Shown here piece after piece: positions 9,961 to 23,651 of a stretch of DNA of 64,000 nucleotides. Numbering within the stretch: position 1 is the first letter of the stretch; each line of letters opens with the position of its first letter. The DNA lies in the NCBI GenBank assembly GCA_963920665.1, contig OY987272.1, forward strand, positions 18,543,001-18,607,000, read 5' to 3'. The notes under the pieces are model-generated. The model worked only from the letters and a program-made list of their open reading frames with translations. It had not been told where the DNA came from and searched no databases. The DNA is from Straminergon stramineum. Taxonomy: Eukaryota; Streptophyta; Bryopsida; Hypnales; Calliergonaceae. A program made the translations under genes and the position numbers.

Positions 9961-11230
9961 AATCGGAACTTGAACGAGATTTTCGAGCAGATGGAGCCGG
10001 GAGCGGATAGTGCCACCATAGGATCTCGGGTGGGCACTTAGCGTGTAAATAGTAGGTAGGTTAGGAACAGAACCGGATCTTGTTCCGATCCGGTTAGGAG
10101 TAGGTAGGAAGCGAAAAATCTAGCCCAAGTCACGGTAGAACTTTTGCAAGCATTTTCGCCCACTTGTACTTTTTGACTTGTATTTAAGTCAGGCCCGCGA
10201 AGGGTATTGAGAGTCTTCTTTTTGCAAATTCCTTGTACCTTTGTATGCGCTCTTGTTTTGTGTGTATCTCCCAAGCTTGGCAGGTTTGCATGATGAGGAG
10301 TTAGTAAGGTGTAGGGCAGATTTGTGACTTGATCTCTCCCTTTGGTGCGATAGTTTCCGATCCTTAGTGTACGTAAGCAAGTTGTAGAAGTGTTGGGAGT
10401 AAACTTCAATGCCTCAGCAGACCTAGAGTTGTGAGTTTCGGGTGAAATAGCCTCTGTTAGGCTAGGCGGATAGGGAGGGTATCCTTAATCGCGCTAGAAC
10501 TCCTGGATGGGAAATCCGGTTGAGTGTCCGATCTTCTAAGAGGTCTCACTACCTTTGCTAGTAAATGGAATAGCTCTAGTAAATGTTGGAACGGACAAGT
10601 ATACTTGTAACCACCTAGCTTCGCACAGGTAGGATCTGGCATCAATGTCGTTGTAGTAAGAACGAATCATACAGGGGATTTTTGTGTGACCTGCAGACCG
10701 GATTGCTATTTGGACAACCGTGAGGAATTAAACCGGATCCGAGTTAGCTTAGGAGAGGAAGAGGTAGATCAAGTGGTCCTTCAGCCACTATAATCCGAGG
10801 AAGGAGTGGTGGGCCTACCACTCACAAAATCAAGTGGCGACCCCTCTAATGATCCAACAAAGGCAAAATTAAACCGGAATAGAAGTGAGGGTATATATTG
10901 GCAACCCGAAACAGATTTGTCTAGAGTAGTGCGAGGACCGGAAGTGGTAAAAGTCCTGGAAAAGGGATAATTGTGGAAACCAGGTAGTTCTGGAATCGAG
11001 AAGGAAGTAATCCGGTCCAAGATCATCTGGTGGTTGGTTGTTTCCGGTTTTAGATCTAGGACCGGAAGGAAAGGTTTAGAGGACGGTGAATAAGGCTTAC
11101 TCACTTAATTAAAGTAAATACTTCACAAAATCTCTTGGGTTTGATCTTTAGAGTCACTTAGTTATGTTCTAGAGTGATTTTTGTGAGCATAATAGGGAAT
11201 TTACTTGCTCTGTGTTGCAACACCCCCCAT

Positions 11231-13708
11231 TTCTTGTAGTGACAAAAGGTTTCTATAATATAGATAGCTATAGCATGGGTGTATAGTCTTCTAAGCTCAT
11301 AGGCTCATACTTCTAGGCTCACATAGTAGCAATTCAACCCTTCTTATAATCATAGAAGGTATTTGTAACATAGACTCCTAGACTTATGGGCTTATAGATT
11401 CTATGCTCACATGCTTGCACTGCTCATGAAGAGGAACCAAATTGATAGGGTCCATTTACCAAAAATTGCATAAGGGAGGACTAGGTGATTTTGAAGTCAT
11501 ATCCAAAAATAAATTTGAATATAAAATACTAGGATACTAAAATTGGAGTATGATTTAGAAAAAATCCAACAATGAAGTTCTAACCTCTTAAAACATTTGT
11601 TGATTTTGACTCAAATGAGGTAGTATAGAATGTATTATAAGAGTTTGAAATTACATTTAAAAAATGAATATAAAATTTTATTTATTTCTAAAATTTATGT
11701 GCCAAAAATATATTAAAGAAAGTATATAGGTTAATATTTATATTTTAGTAAAAATTCTTTTTTTCATTATTTAAATAAAAATAAAACTTGTATATAGAAT
11801 GGAAGCTTTTCCATTCAACCAATTACATCTCAAGAAAAAAAAACTACCACTCATGTTAGTATTGATAATCTCTAATTCATATATTAATATAAAAGAGCAT
11901 ATAGCACTTTAGACATAAGTCCAAAAATTGAAATTATTCTATATAGAGAGAATATTTGTATCAACTTGCAATCCTTGTTTGATTATTTTAATTCCAATTT
12001 TAGTTACAATTATGCATTTTTGTATTGAAAGTATGACAAAAATATCCAAATAGAAAAAATGGACAAAAAATTAGAAGATATCTCCTGAGATATCTATAAA
12101 TAATAAAATATTTTGGATTGGTATGAAAAAATTATGCTTGGGTGGAGTACGTGGTTGCTATTTTGTTTTTGTTGTGCGGTTAGGGGGCTCCCCTCGGCAT
12201 CGAGGAGGACCAAGTAGCAAAAGGAGAGTGATCAACCAAATGACTATTTGATCAAGATGGAAGAATTGGATCCCTCAAAGGTCCAATAAGACGACAATAT
12301 CAACTAATCAACATTTTGGTGTAATTAAGTTCATTCCTTACACAAATAATCCCTATCAACTGAATATTTTCTTAAAAACTTAACATTTTATCAATATATT
12401 CTCAAATGTTAACAAGTCCGATTATTGACACATTTAGACATAAGTGTAGGTACCTCCTCCATCAGCCTTGAGAAGATCCACACTACCACAAGATAGTGAT
12501 CAACCCAAATGAAACTTGGTGCGGCTAAGTCCTTTCTACACATTTGTAATGAAATCTTATCAACAATTTCTTTTCCTAAAATCTAAACAAATCCAATAAT
12601 AGTACATCAACAAAAAATTATTCATCCTTTCCCATTGATTTTGAGAGGGTCCATGTTGTTAATTTAGGAAACTAATCAACAAATATTCTAAACAAACTTA
12701 TTTCTACCTCCATTCATCTTTCACATCAATTGGGTTCTTTGCCCAGGGAGATCACTCCTTGTAATTTAAGGTATACACCTGTATTAAGAGGGTATTTGAT
12801 GTGGGGCTATTTACCTTCATTATTGCATTTAAGATGACCATATTTTTACATTAAAAGTTGCAAGAGTGTATTTTCAATACCTTATGTTCTTTTGTAAATT
12901 CATTCATTCAATTTTTTTAATGGGGCTATCTTACATGGAATATTTAAGTGTCCAAATTTTTCCTAAAATTGCCTTTCTTTACAAAAGAAATTCTTAACTC
13001 CACTACATGCATATATAGACTAGGGATACACTATAAAACCAACAACAATCAATTCAATTCAAGTGTCATTGACCAAATGATTATTTTTAATAACAAATTT
13101 ACCATTGAATACTTTAGAATCCCCATTGAATTAGTTGTGAATATCCCATTCAATATGATTGAGTGTGTTTAATACATACAACTTCAAAGATTGAAGTTAA
13201 TTGAACTATAAGCTCTATCCTCGTATTGTATACTTTTGGGAGCATTGAATCCACTAAGGTAGACCTCCCTATTTATACAATGTGACAATTTTTGCCATTT
13301 GTAGTCAACATTTTACATTTGCACTTAATTTTTTTGATATATAAGCTATTAGTATTGTGGCACAATTTTTGTCAACCACCCTTCATTATAGATTTTCTTG
13401 CAATTTTTCTTGATTGTGTCTATTTTATCATCCACATGAAATTATTTATCCTTATCTATACTCACAATACTAGGAAAAATTTGCACAACCCCTATCTATT
13501 CAAGCTAGCTTATTAATAAAAATTCCTACTACATGATGTTTTTATGTAGCCTAATTTATGTATATTAGAGTATGTAGAATTTCATGGACCCTATAGTAGC
13601 CCTACATATTATATAAAATTTTTCCCTTTGAATTAAATGGACCCTATCTTTTAACTCACATAGTTTTCTAAAACTCAAGAGTAATATCCCCAGGGTTCTT
13701 CATCTTCA
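11231..13708. other. AT-rich stretch without recognised genes
   Basis: I see no coding pattern. Near 11270-11420 there are repeated phrases built on AGGCTCATA and CTTATGGGCTTATAG, which recur near 16980-17210 and 47050-47120. The small frames at 12948-13172 and 13292-13516 look like chance. Confidence 0.5.
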
Positions 13709-13711
13709 TAA

Positions 13712-16700
13712 CACTAGAAGAACCCCCTGGTTTTTTGGACATTAGCAAAAACATAGAAATACATTTTTTTTTGACATCAAGCATGCCCCTATAGATGTCG
13801 AACAAAATTGACATAGCAAAAACATGCAAAAATCTTAGAAAACATATCTTGTTTTTAGTGTGATGTCTATATAGACATGGTCAAAGGAATTGCCAAAATT
13901 GCGCCATGTGGCAGCCACATCATCTCCTTATAGGCAAGCAATGCCATGTCAACAAATTTTTCATCCAAACCCTTGTTGACGTCACAGATGCACAATGTCC
14001 TTGGTCATGTCTATTTGGACATTTGTTGTGACACGCAAATGCTTTTTTGAACATCAACTGTGACATGAAGTTAATTCTTTTGAAATGCATTATACTAATT
14101 TTTTAAATGAAATCTTATGTTTATGGTTTTGAGATGTTAACTTAGACATTTGAACATTTTTTGAGACATCAACTTAGATGTATAACATATACATTACACC
14201 TTACAAAATAGGCCATACACAATACATTGCACACAATATGCCATACACTATACACCATACAAAATACGCATATCTAATACATTATACAAAATATGTCATA
14301 CATAGTATACCATATTTAGATATTATGTCACATGGCTTGAAAAGCCTTGTATTGTGAGTATGTTGATATTTGAAGACATGCTATTTACACAAGTTGGAGG
14401 GTTGGAGGGAAATCAAGACTAACTATATGGGATATGGAAAACTTAAGAATTGTATTAAAAGTTGATGTTCAAAAAAACATGTAGACATCTCAATCGATGT
14501 CTCAATTAACGTCTCAGTTGACGTCCCAGTTGATGTCTTAATTGAAGTCTCAATTGATGTCTCAATTAACGTCTCAATTGACGTCCCAGTTGATGTCTTA
14601 ATTGAAGTCTCAATTGATGTCTCAATTAACGTCTCAGTTGACGTCCCAGTTGATGTCTTAATTGAAGTCTCAATTGATGTCTAAAAAAACATTTGAAAAC
14701 AGTTTTCTTGATAGTTCCACATTCAATGATTGCAACATTTAAGTAACTTAAGTTTATTTTGGAATTTTCATATGTGTGGAAAAAAAATGAAAATATAGGA
14801 AAAAAATGAAATCTTTCATGATTGCAAAAAGTCAAACCTCCCATAACAAATGAAAAAAGCATGACCAAAAATTTAGAAATTAGAAAAATGAAATAACTTC
14901 TAAGAAATGCAAAATACAAAAAAGAAAAGTAATAGTGCGTGGCATAATACCATCTTTAAATGAAATATCAATGAATTTGAATTACAAAAATGTTGGGTAG
15001 AATTGTAAAACTGAAGTTAATTTTGAATAACATTATGTAAGGTAATCGCTAAATAGTTTTGTATACTAGGTTTTAATGTATTTTGTAGAACATACGTCTT
15101 TCAATTCAATGCAAATATTCTATTCACATCATTCAAAAGGATTCCTAAAGTAAAATTCACAAGAGCAATTCACACACACACCTTTCAAAAATAAATGAAG
15201 CTTTCCCTTCAATTTTCTTGAATTTGATATAATTTGAACAAGAACCTAAAATTTCTATCACTTTCATTTAGAAGTTAACAATCATAACCGTACAAAGTTA
15301 AACTAGACATGTTGCACTACCTCTGGAAAAATGAAGCAAAAGAAGAGCATTCATGCATTGATATTGTATGATCATGAGGGTGTTCAAAGTTTTGTGCAAG
15401 TCATTAGTAGTCTTTCAATCATTCTTCTTATTCCATGCCAAATCCAAAATGGTGGTCCCCAATGAAAAATATGTGCTTCAAGAAATCCCTAAGTTTCTTC
15501 ATGAACATTCCATTTCTTGTGAAAAAGATTTTTTATTTTTATTTTCCTCCCAAGATGTAGTGTAGTTCACACTCATTGATAAAAGCTTTCAAAAATAAAA
15601 AATTCAAGTTTACAACAAACAAAGTAGCTGTAAATCTTGAATTAGAAAATCATAATCATTCCTCATCTAAATCAAATGTCCAATTGATGTTGAACCTACA
15701 CTTCAAGAAGACATCTTAAATAAAAAAAAACACTAATGAAAGTAGTGAGTAATTCAGTAATCTTTTAACTTCAAAGTTTAGTGAGCACTAGAAGTTGGTG
15801 CCTTCATCATTTAGGGGTGAAATGCCATTGAAATAATAGTAGAAGGTGAACACCTACTCTTAAAGTTTCATTACAAGACTACACCATCAAAATAATTTTA
15901 GATTCACAAAATTCTGAAATTAGAATGAATCTCAATTTATGGAAGAAAAATTCCCTCTTACAATGTTGAGATCCTAGCATAATTGTTGGTGAACATGCAA
16001 AGAAGAATGAGTGCTAGACATTTGGAACGTAGCTATAATACAAGGAATGCAATGTCTTTTAATCTATTTGCAATCCAATTATATAGAACCCCTCAATGGA
16101 AAATGGATTACTACAACAAAAAATGAAAGCTAATGCTAAATCATTGTTTTATTTTCAATATTTCTTGTTTTTTGCAAGAAAATTTAAAAAATACCTAAAG
16201 CAGAAGAACAATTTCATTTGCAACGTAGTTGGGAAATGATTTTTTAGAAAGTGACAACAAAATATGTTGTAATCTAAAGTGTATGAGAACACGAAAATAC
16301 ATATTTACGGAAATTATATATATTAGAATGCATTAGACTAATTTGTTTAGGAGTTGTTAATACAATTTGTGCTATATTGGAAATATAATGGAATATGAAA
16401 TTATTCACAACTTTCCCATCCATCTATGAAAGGTTTTTAAGATAAGATGCTAAGGATCTGCCCCTTCTCTATGTTATTCACATGTAGTCAACATTCTACC
16501 TAAGCCCACAATAACTTTCAGTAACTTACCCGTAATCAAACCAACCCCCTTTGCCAATGTGTCAGGTCTGCGATTTCTTAGATGTTGTAGAAAACGCACC
16601 TCTATTTTTTTATGTTTGGCAAAACATTCCTGTTACATAGGACATGAGCTTGTTGTGTCTGTGACATCTTCACGTTTTCTAAAACATCCATCTGGATTTT

Positions 16701-16795
16701 GCCTCCCATGCTAGCAATTGCATCTTCATGCTTCTGTTTTCAAAAATATATTTGTTCAATGCTAACATCCAAAAAAACAAGGATTTCTTATAGTA
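13712..16795. mobile_element. CACTA-like non-autonomous DNA transposon
   Basis: The left end begins CACTAGAAGAACCCCC. The reverse complement of the right end begins TACTATAAGAAATCC. The two terminal 35-mers agree at 27 positions, including a shared TTTTTTGGA block. The element is flanked by TAA at 13709-13711 and at 16796-16798, the 3-bp duplication typical of CACTA (En/Spm) elements. Subterminal DNA on both sides carries repeated GACATC/GATGTC-type motifs (13770-14190 and 16560-16780), as expected for transposase-binding repeats. I find no transposase ORF, so it would need help in trans. Confidence 0.72.
14486..14684. repeat. 12-bp tandem repeat with 60-bp higher-order period
   Basis: About 16 consecutive units of GTCTCAATTGAY. 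Variants recur in the order AAC, GAC, GAT, GAA, GAT, so five units form a 60-bp block present about three times. It lies inside the CACTA-like element and extends its dispersed GATGTC motif. Confidence 0.9.
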
Positions 16796-16798
16796 TAA

Positions 16799-19118
16799 TG
16801 TATACTTCTAGACAAGATTGAAATTTAGAATTTCCATCTGAATTCTACATATCCATAGTAATAAGTCCATGGTAGTAGGTACTAAAATTTACTAAAAATA
16901 ATAAATTTTCATTCAAATTTTAAGATGGAATCTATTTTTAGACATATTAAGTCTTCTAATGCATTTTCAAATTTCTGAGCTCAAGGCTCACATAATCCCT
17001 ACTCAACACTCATAGGCTCATGCTTGCACACTCACAAAATAGCTCCGTTGTGATTACAAGTGTCTATGTTATAAGTACCTATGTTATAAATACTTTCCAC
17101 GTTATAGGTACCTATGTTATAAACACTTTTCATGTTATAGTTTACCTATATATATTATAAACACCTTCAAATGGTGGTAGGTACATACCTACAACTAGGT
17201 TTAAGGCTCATAGAGTCAAGTATTTGATTCATACGCTAGCTTCATTACTTCATGGTTTGTGACTTGTTCATGCAAGAATCCAAAATTTAAAAAATTCTAG
17301 TAGACATTAATAGAGAAATAGTTCACAAATTTTCAAATAAGTTAGATACTTGTATGGTAAGCACACCAAATTGTAACTTTTTTCTAAAACCAAATCCTAT
17401 AGATTCTTATTTAAGGTATACAATGTCTATTCATAAATGCCTTAAATCAATTTTAACAACACTTATTTTCAGCACTCTGAGACTTCATACTTCATTCAAA
17501 AATGCATATTCAAAAAAACAAACTCACTATTGACTCCCAAAATTATCTGACAAAAAACATGTAATTTGATAATAAGAACTATATTCAAATGCTTAATCAT
17601 TCAATTTTAGGTCTAATTACCTTGATCCTAAGCAATGCATTCTAGAGCATCAAGAATAGGGTTTAATTGATGGATATAGGTTTGAAGAGATAAGAAAAGA
17701 TATTAATTGAACTTACTTTTGAGCATTTTCATGACATTCAATATGAATGAGGTATACTTTTCAAAAGCTCAATTATTGCTTAGTAAATGACATTAACATT
17801 GGCATCTACACAAATACAAAATAGGAGCAAGTTTATACTATATACCATATGTGTTCTTGGGAGCACTCATATAAAAGGTATTTTCTTGTAGGAGAGTATT
17901 TTGGGGATATGCATAGAGGTGTGAAAAGATCTTTGGATATAAGAGCCAAACATTCTTTAGATCAAATTTTTGTTATTACATGAAAAGTTGTATAGCTTCT
18001 TCTTTTCTGAAACAAATGGATAATTTCTATTGATGAGGTTGTAGAGCTTTGTAAGTAAAACTACACAAATTTGTTTCTATTCAATGATAAATGGTTGTAG
18101 AAATTTTAACAAATCATGTTTATGCTGGTTATTGCAAGAAACAACAATCCTATTCTCCATCACAATGAGAATGATCTTTTGTCATCCACTATAATTTTTG
18201 AAGCACAAGTCCAATGAACATGTCTAACTTGTTGTTAATCCGATCCCTTATTTTTTTAGAAATTAAAAATAATAAATTTATATTTAAAAATCATTATTGT
18301 TAATTTGTCACAAAGTATAGTTTAGGGGTTTTTATTACTTTAGGAGTCACCAAATTTAATGATCTGTAGTTGAAACTTTTATGGTCTATTTGCATAGTAG
18401 GAAAGCCTATATCTACTTAGGAAAATTTGAAAATATATTATTTTATATCCTCCACATGCATACAAACAAACTCCCATTGTGCGCAATTTTTGAACATTGA
18501 AGAAGGTTCTAGAAGATCATTCTTTTGGTGAAATATCATAACCATCAACTCTTCCCAAATGGCCAATTTTTGTTTTTTAAACATTAAAAATATTTTTCCC
18601 ATTTAAAAAAAAATTTATGTTCTAATTATAAAGTACACTCGGAAAAAAATAGTGTACTATGAAAAATGCTACAAAAATTGCATGGTGTTTCTTGCAATGA
18701 CCCACAACTACACTACTTGCTACTATTTGCTATAGTTAGGGTTAGTAAAAAATATTTTTAAGAATAGATTCTAAGAAATTGGATTTTTTTATAGTTTTTT
18801 GCATATATTGGATTGAAATAAATCTTTCTATTCTCAATTATATTGTGCCAAATCACAATTCCCAACTTTGATTAATTATTCACAAAAGAATGCCGACCCT
18901 ATCCACCAGATACAATTATAAGGAATACGACTATAATAACATGGTGTGTGAATAGTTGGAAACAAGAATCAAGAAATTCTATGAGATGGGTTCAAATCCC
19001 TAATCAATTAGTGGTTTTACAATCCTCTAGTACCTTAGAATAATTACAATCTACCATTTAGTTGGCTTCAAATTCTATGCTTTGTCATGCTACACTTGTA
19101 AATCTAGCTTCATTACCA
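16799..19118. other. AT-rich stretch with a short tandem repeat
   Basis: At 17066-17170 there are about three imperfect ~34-bp copies of CTATGTTATAAATACTTT...GTTATAGGTAC. The same phrasing recurs near 47130-47200. No genes were recognised. The part nearest 19118 should hold the 3' untranslated region of the transporter gene. Confidence 0.5.
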
Positions 19119-22100
19119 TTAAATGTTAGCAAATACATGGTAATAGATAGAATCAACAATAATGAACCGGAGCCCAGCTGTGACAGTTGCAAAGGTCAAG
19201 GCAACAGCAACTATCACTATCCCCCAGTGCCACATCAATCGCCGCTTCCCAAATTTCTTGCCTTTCACCTGCAAATTTTTATGAATTTAGAAATCTCCAC
19301 TTAAAAACATTATCTTTCAATTCCAAGTCTACTTTTTATGTTGTGAGTCATGTTTATTTTCCTTTGATCTTATGTCACTAAGTGTATAAAACAATCGATA
19401 GAGTCATCCCACCATTCTAAAGGGAGAAATACAAAACTCAAATCAAATGAAGCCACATTGATTATCAAATATACTCACTTATAGAATGTTCTAGGAAAAA
19501 AACAAAAAACAAGAACTAGGTTTGGACTTAAAAGATATCTTGATTGATAAATATATTGCCTTTGATAGAGATTGAGGTAGGAAAAAATAACCTTGAGATA
19601 CATATGGTGCACCAATCCTGCCTCCAAGGGAAATGCAGCCAAAGCTCCAGTAAGAGCAATAAAGTCTCCAAAGAAGGGGAGCAAAGCCCCAAGGAAGGTG
19701 CTCAATGCAATGAATGTGGTGCGAGTGATCAAACGCACAATCATGCAATGAATTGACCATTCATGACTTCCTTTCTTCATAAAACGCGTATCCATGAACT
19801 CAAAAATGGGGGATGCATAAATCTGCACCATCAAAAGCCAAGTGTCAACAATTGAAAAAAAATTTGGTTGTTCTAAGACCTCATATTTTATTTGAAGGAA
19901 TATAAACTTTGATCCTAAAGACCCCAATTGGGCATCATTTGTTTTTTTGGTGAATAGCTAGCTCACAAGGGAACTTTCTTTTGTTCCCTTTTTGTTTCTT
20001 TTTCTACTAACACATATAATGTTCCATATTCATTTCAATGATATTAATATTTTGGTATTGATCAACAAAAACCATATTGCTTGTTTTTTAGTTGTTAAAT
20101 TAAATAGTTGTGTATTTAAAAAAAAGTTTAATTGTTTGTCTATTTTAATAGTTTCAATCATTTTGTAAATGCACTTACAAATGAAGTTTTGTAGGTGAAA
20201 ATATGAGATCAAATTATTTGGATGTAGCTTAACATTCAACTCATGAACATCAATGTTTGTGATCCAAACAACCAAGAGTAGCACTCACTCTATGTACCTC
20301 ACACAAATAGTAGAACTAAGGTCAGGGACCCTCTTTGTGCCATTTTCTTGCCATTCTATACTAACATTGTACATTGCAAAATTTGAAATGTATACTATTA
20401 ATACATAAGGGCACATATTATATGACAACTGAATAGTGGCACAAATAGGGTGGGTTACCTTTATCTCAAAAGCATCCCCATTGTACAGTACAGTTTGTAG
20501 AACTTCTAAGTTACAGCATAGTTACTCTTCATACATGCTGGTCTTTGGACCAAAGTTATTCTCTTCTTCTCATCCCCGTGAAGAATGCAGCTGCAGGATT
20601 GAATGATGAAATCAATTGATAACTTAATCTTAAATAGCCATTGCGGTGTTGACGCATGTACTCAGCGCATAAATTCAAGGTAAGTTAAGTTAAGTTGTAT
20701 CCACTGAAGTTTCACATGGTCGTTGAAAACTTACATGGATGGAAACGATGGATTGCAAGAAGGCAGCAGCGTTGGCTACGGTAAGTGCCGACTTGGGGCC
20801 GGAGACAGCTGAGTTTAACAGGTAAGGCGATACATTCTTTCCATAAGCCCAATACCCAACAAACGTGAGCACCAGGATTGGGAAGGTCCCAACTGTGAAC
20901 TGCAGGCCCAGAGCTTTCTTGATATTCCTGGTCGATGGATCTTTCACCGTTGCCTGCAGTGTACACATAGTTCATCAAAAAATTCGTCTGGAATTTGGCA
21001 GCAAATCAAGGGCAAATTAATGTACAATTGGGTATGAAACTTTCAAGCTGGAAGAAAGAAAACGAGTAACATTGTGAAGAAAGGGTCTGTTAAGGATCGT
21101 ACTACCACCCCGGATGCTTTTAGAGAGGTGTAGGTTATGAGTGTTGCCCTTGACGCAGGCATCTGCTTAGTATCTTTCAAGGTCGTATGCAGTGCAAAGA
21201 ATTTCGGGAGCAATTGATCAAATTCGAGCTCTACTCCTTAAGTTTCGTTTCGTTTATTATTTTTTTAAATTATATGTGCATAGGGCTTAATTAAACTACA
21301 TCAGTCAGAAGGAAGCTATACCTGCATCTCAGGAAGAATGCCTGTGTTAAACGCAAATGCAATGGTTGACAAGGCCCCCAGAGCATTGAAAGCCTTATTC
21401 GAATCACTCCCTTTCAGTGAGTAATCTCTCGATCCGTTTGCTTTCACACCTGCGATCCAAAGCACTCACCACATGCAATCAGCTTCATGTATAATCTGAA
21501 AGATGCTTTACAATCAATGTTGTCGATGGTTATCTAGTATGTAATCGCGAGCTTCAATTCTCTCATAATAAATTCCAGTAATAATTACGAGACTCTGCTC
21601 CCTTTACTATTGATTCAGACAAGATTGTAGTCTCCTCGAGATTATGTTAAGTAACTCAGATTTGGAGCTGGTTACAAATGGAAAAAAGTAAACAATCATG
21701 TAGTATTTTACCCTAGAAGATGCCAGATTTGAGTTATCTAGTCCAGATCGGGAAGCTAACACCGTCAGTTAGGAAGAATCATTATAAATGTATCCTCAAG
21801 GATGAAATAATTCTTCTTAAGGAGATAGCAGACATGATGTTTAAACACACTAGGGCAAGCACGCACCATCTCGAAAAGCAACGCCAATGCCAATGAATGT
21901 GAAGATGCAGCTTAAGAGCAATGAACACGTAGAGAAGAATTTCAGCGAGTGGAGGGTGGGAACCAAGAATGCAAATATGCATAATACAGCCCCTGCCACA
22001 CCCACCCATCCTGGTAATGTCACTTGTGGTCCAACTGAGAAGGCTGAAGCAATGGCCTGCACAACATCAAATAAAATGACTGATTAATCATACTTAAGTA

Positions 22101-23651
22101 ACTTGATTTTGCATTCTGTGGACAACCCTAACTTTCTGGAGTAGTGGTGGCAAGACACTGTTTGAGAGCAATAGAGTACAAGGTGAATGAGCTCATTGAG
22201 GATACAAATGGGAACAAGCCCGTTGAGGGCAAAATTGTATTGGTGGAGTAAAATTCAGAACTTGAAATGTACACCACCAATACAGTTTCGTCCAGTCACT
22301 GGGGATTCCCCTATCTGTGTCCACAATGGGCCTTTCTTTATTAATTCCTACTTAGAGCTGTTTGAAACACAGTTATGACAACTCAAGCAAAACCAAAGCT
22401 GTGACATGCTCCACTTGTTCAAACTGAACTCGTCTTCTCAAAACAGGCGTCAGAGATTCTTTGTCAATTCATAAGATGCTTTATGATAGGTACTCTCTGG
22501 AATGAGAATCTTATACTCGAGGGAGAAAATAAAGGGTGAAGAGAAGAAGAGCTTCAATTTTACCTTCAGGGATTCACCAGATAAAATGATACTTCCAGTA
22601 ATGGCAATGAAGAGATTCGAGTACTGAAAAAACCAGGTGGTAATGTACATATGCCGACCTACACAAAAGGTACCGACACACATGCTGAGGATAAGTTGTA
22701 CCCACCATGCAGGACTGGTCTTATAATGGATATACAATAACGTCGTCCTGTTAATTTGCAAAAAATGAAATGAAATAAATCCGGACAAGACTGTCAAACC
22801 AGAAGTTTGTACCGTAGATGTGGCCGGCTAGGTCCCGGTAACGGACATGGCGCTTGCCGCCGGTTTCATGGAGATCTCCTAGAAGGCAGTTGTTGTAGAA
22901 AGAAATGATTCCTCCTACCATAATGCAAATGACGCCCGCAATCCAACCGAGATTGGCCATGATCAGAGCTGGGTAGCCCAGGATGAAGGCTGTGTTCAGA
23001 GCTGCCACTATGTGGAATCCCACGGTGTACCATTCATCTGCCAAATTACCCATTCCCAAAGTCACTTGCCTTTCAAACCACCCGCTTTTCCAAGACACTG
23101 CACATGGAACCTTCTTGATACTAACTTACCTGAAATATAAGCACTGTAAATGAGCAAAGGTGATCAATTGAGGTATGACTCCACAGTTGATCACCTGTAT
23201 CTTGGAAATCTAGTAGTCACTGAATTTGAATTCAAGGTCTCAATTCCAATTTCACTTGACTGGTGCTGGAGCAAATTCACCCTACCGATGTTTTCTCAGT
23301 TTGGTGTACCAGAGATTTATAACATAGATGTAGCAGAGGTGATGTTTCAATAGAATCTCCTGTTATATGATTGCTACATCTGTGTTATACCATCGTCCCA
23401 AAACACAAAAACATAAGCAGGGTAGATTTGCTCAAGAGATAGAATGAACTATTCCGCGCGAAGGAAGAAATGGCGCAGAAGAACGATAAGTCTCGAATGT
23501 TACCTTCTCCGACTCGGTGAGATGTTTCTTTGGACACTAGCGCCACAGAATTCACTCTATCAGATATTCCATATTCAGTGTCACTAGCCTTTCCTCCTAA
23601 TGCAGCTGCAGGAACCTCAGAGTCATGCATTCCCTCGCCATGGGTCGCCAT
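19119..23651 (-). CDS. ProT: Proline/compatible-solute transporter, ProT-like (481 aa, eight exons)
   Basis: Exons: 23651-23504, 23097-22813, 22658-22564, 22056-21867, 21449-21322, 20953-20735, 19822-19592 and 19268-19119. All introns are GT-AG (154-912 bp), and the joined 1446 nt stay in frame from ATG to TAA. The product is a plasma-membrane amino acid/auxin permease family protein. Landmarks are GGKRHVRYRDLAGHIYG in exon 2, TGSIILSGESLK in exon 3, NTGILPEMQATVKDP across exons 5-6, FVGYWAYGKNVSPYLLNS in exon 6, and ASPIFEFMDTRF then GALLPFFGDFIALTGA in exon 7. These fit plant ProT transporters, which import proline, glycine betaine or GABA with protons. About 11 membrane segments are expected. 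The N-terminal tail of roughly 60 residues is hydrophilic and somewhat long for the family. LHT- or GABA-transporter relatives are less likely. It is the only intact host gene I recognise here. Confidence 0.9.
23159..23195. other. Small hairpin in transporter intron 1
   Basis: GGTGATCAA is followed 19 bases later by its perfect complement TTGATCACC. It lies within intron 1 (23503-23098). Confidence 0.6.
23320..23388. other. 69-nt stem-loop in transporter intron 1
   Basis: ATAACATAGATGTAGCA pairs with TGCTACATCTGTGTTAT across a 35-base loop: 17 positions with one mismatch or G-U pair. Size and shape fit a small MITE remnant or a small-RNA hairpin. Nothing here decides between them. Confidence 0.55.

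Larger units (their letters stand above)
7830..11230 (+). repeat. Copy 1 of a coiled-coil-encoding 3.4-3.6 kb repeat family
   Basis: Related to 29990-33540 (minus) and 47230-50800 (plus). It starts near a TGACGACATGAAACT block and shows a TATA-containing promoter, a leader, a broken coding region (8359-9960), then about 1.2 kb of 3' sequence. It is GC-richer than its flanks and rich in CCGGA/TCCGG. I find no LTRs, terminal inverted repeats, poly-A tail, reverse transcriptase or DDE transposase. Boundaries are approximate, taken from where similarity to the other copies fades. Confidence 0.65.

Noticed and set aside
14486..14684. CRISPR-like array
   Set aside because: The 12-bp units are directly contiguous with no unique spacers, and the setting is a plant DNA transposon.
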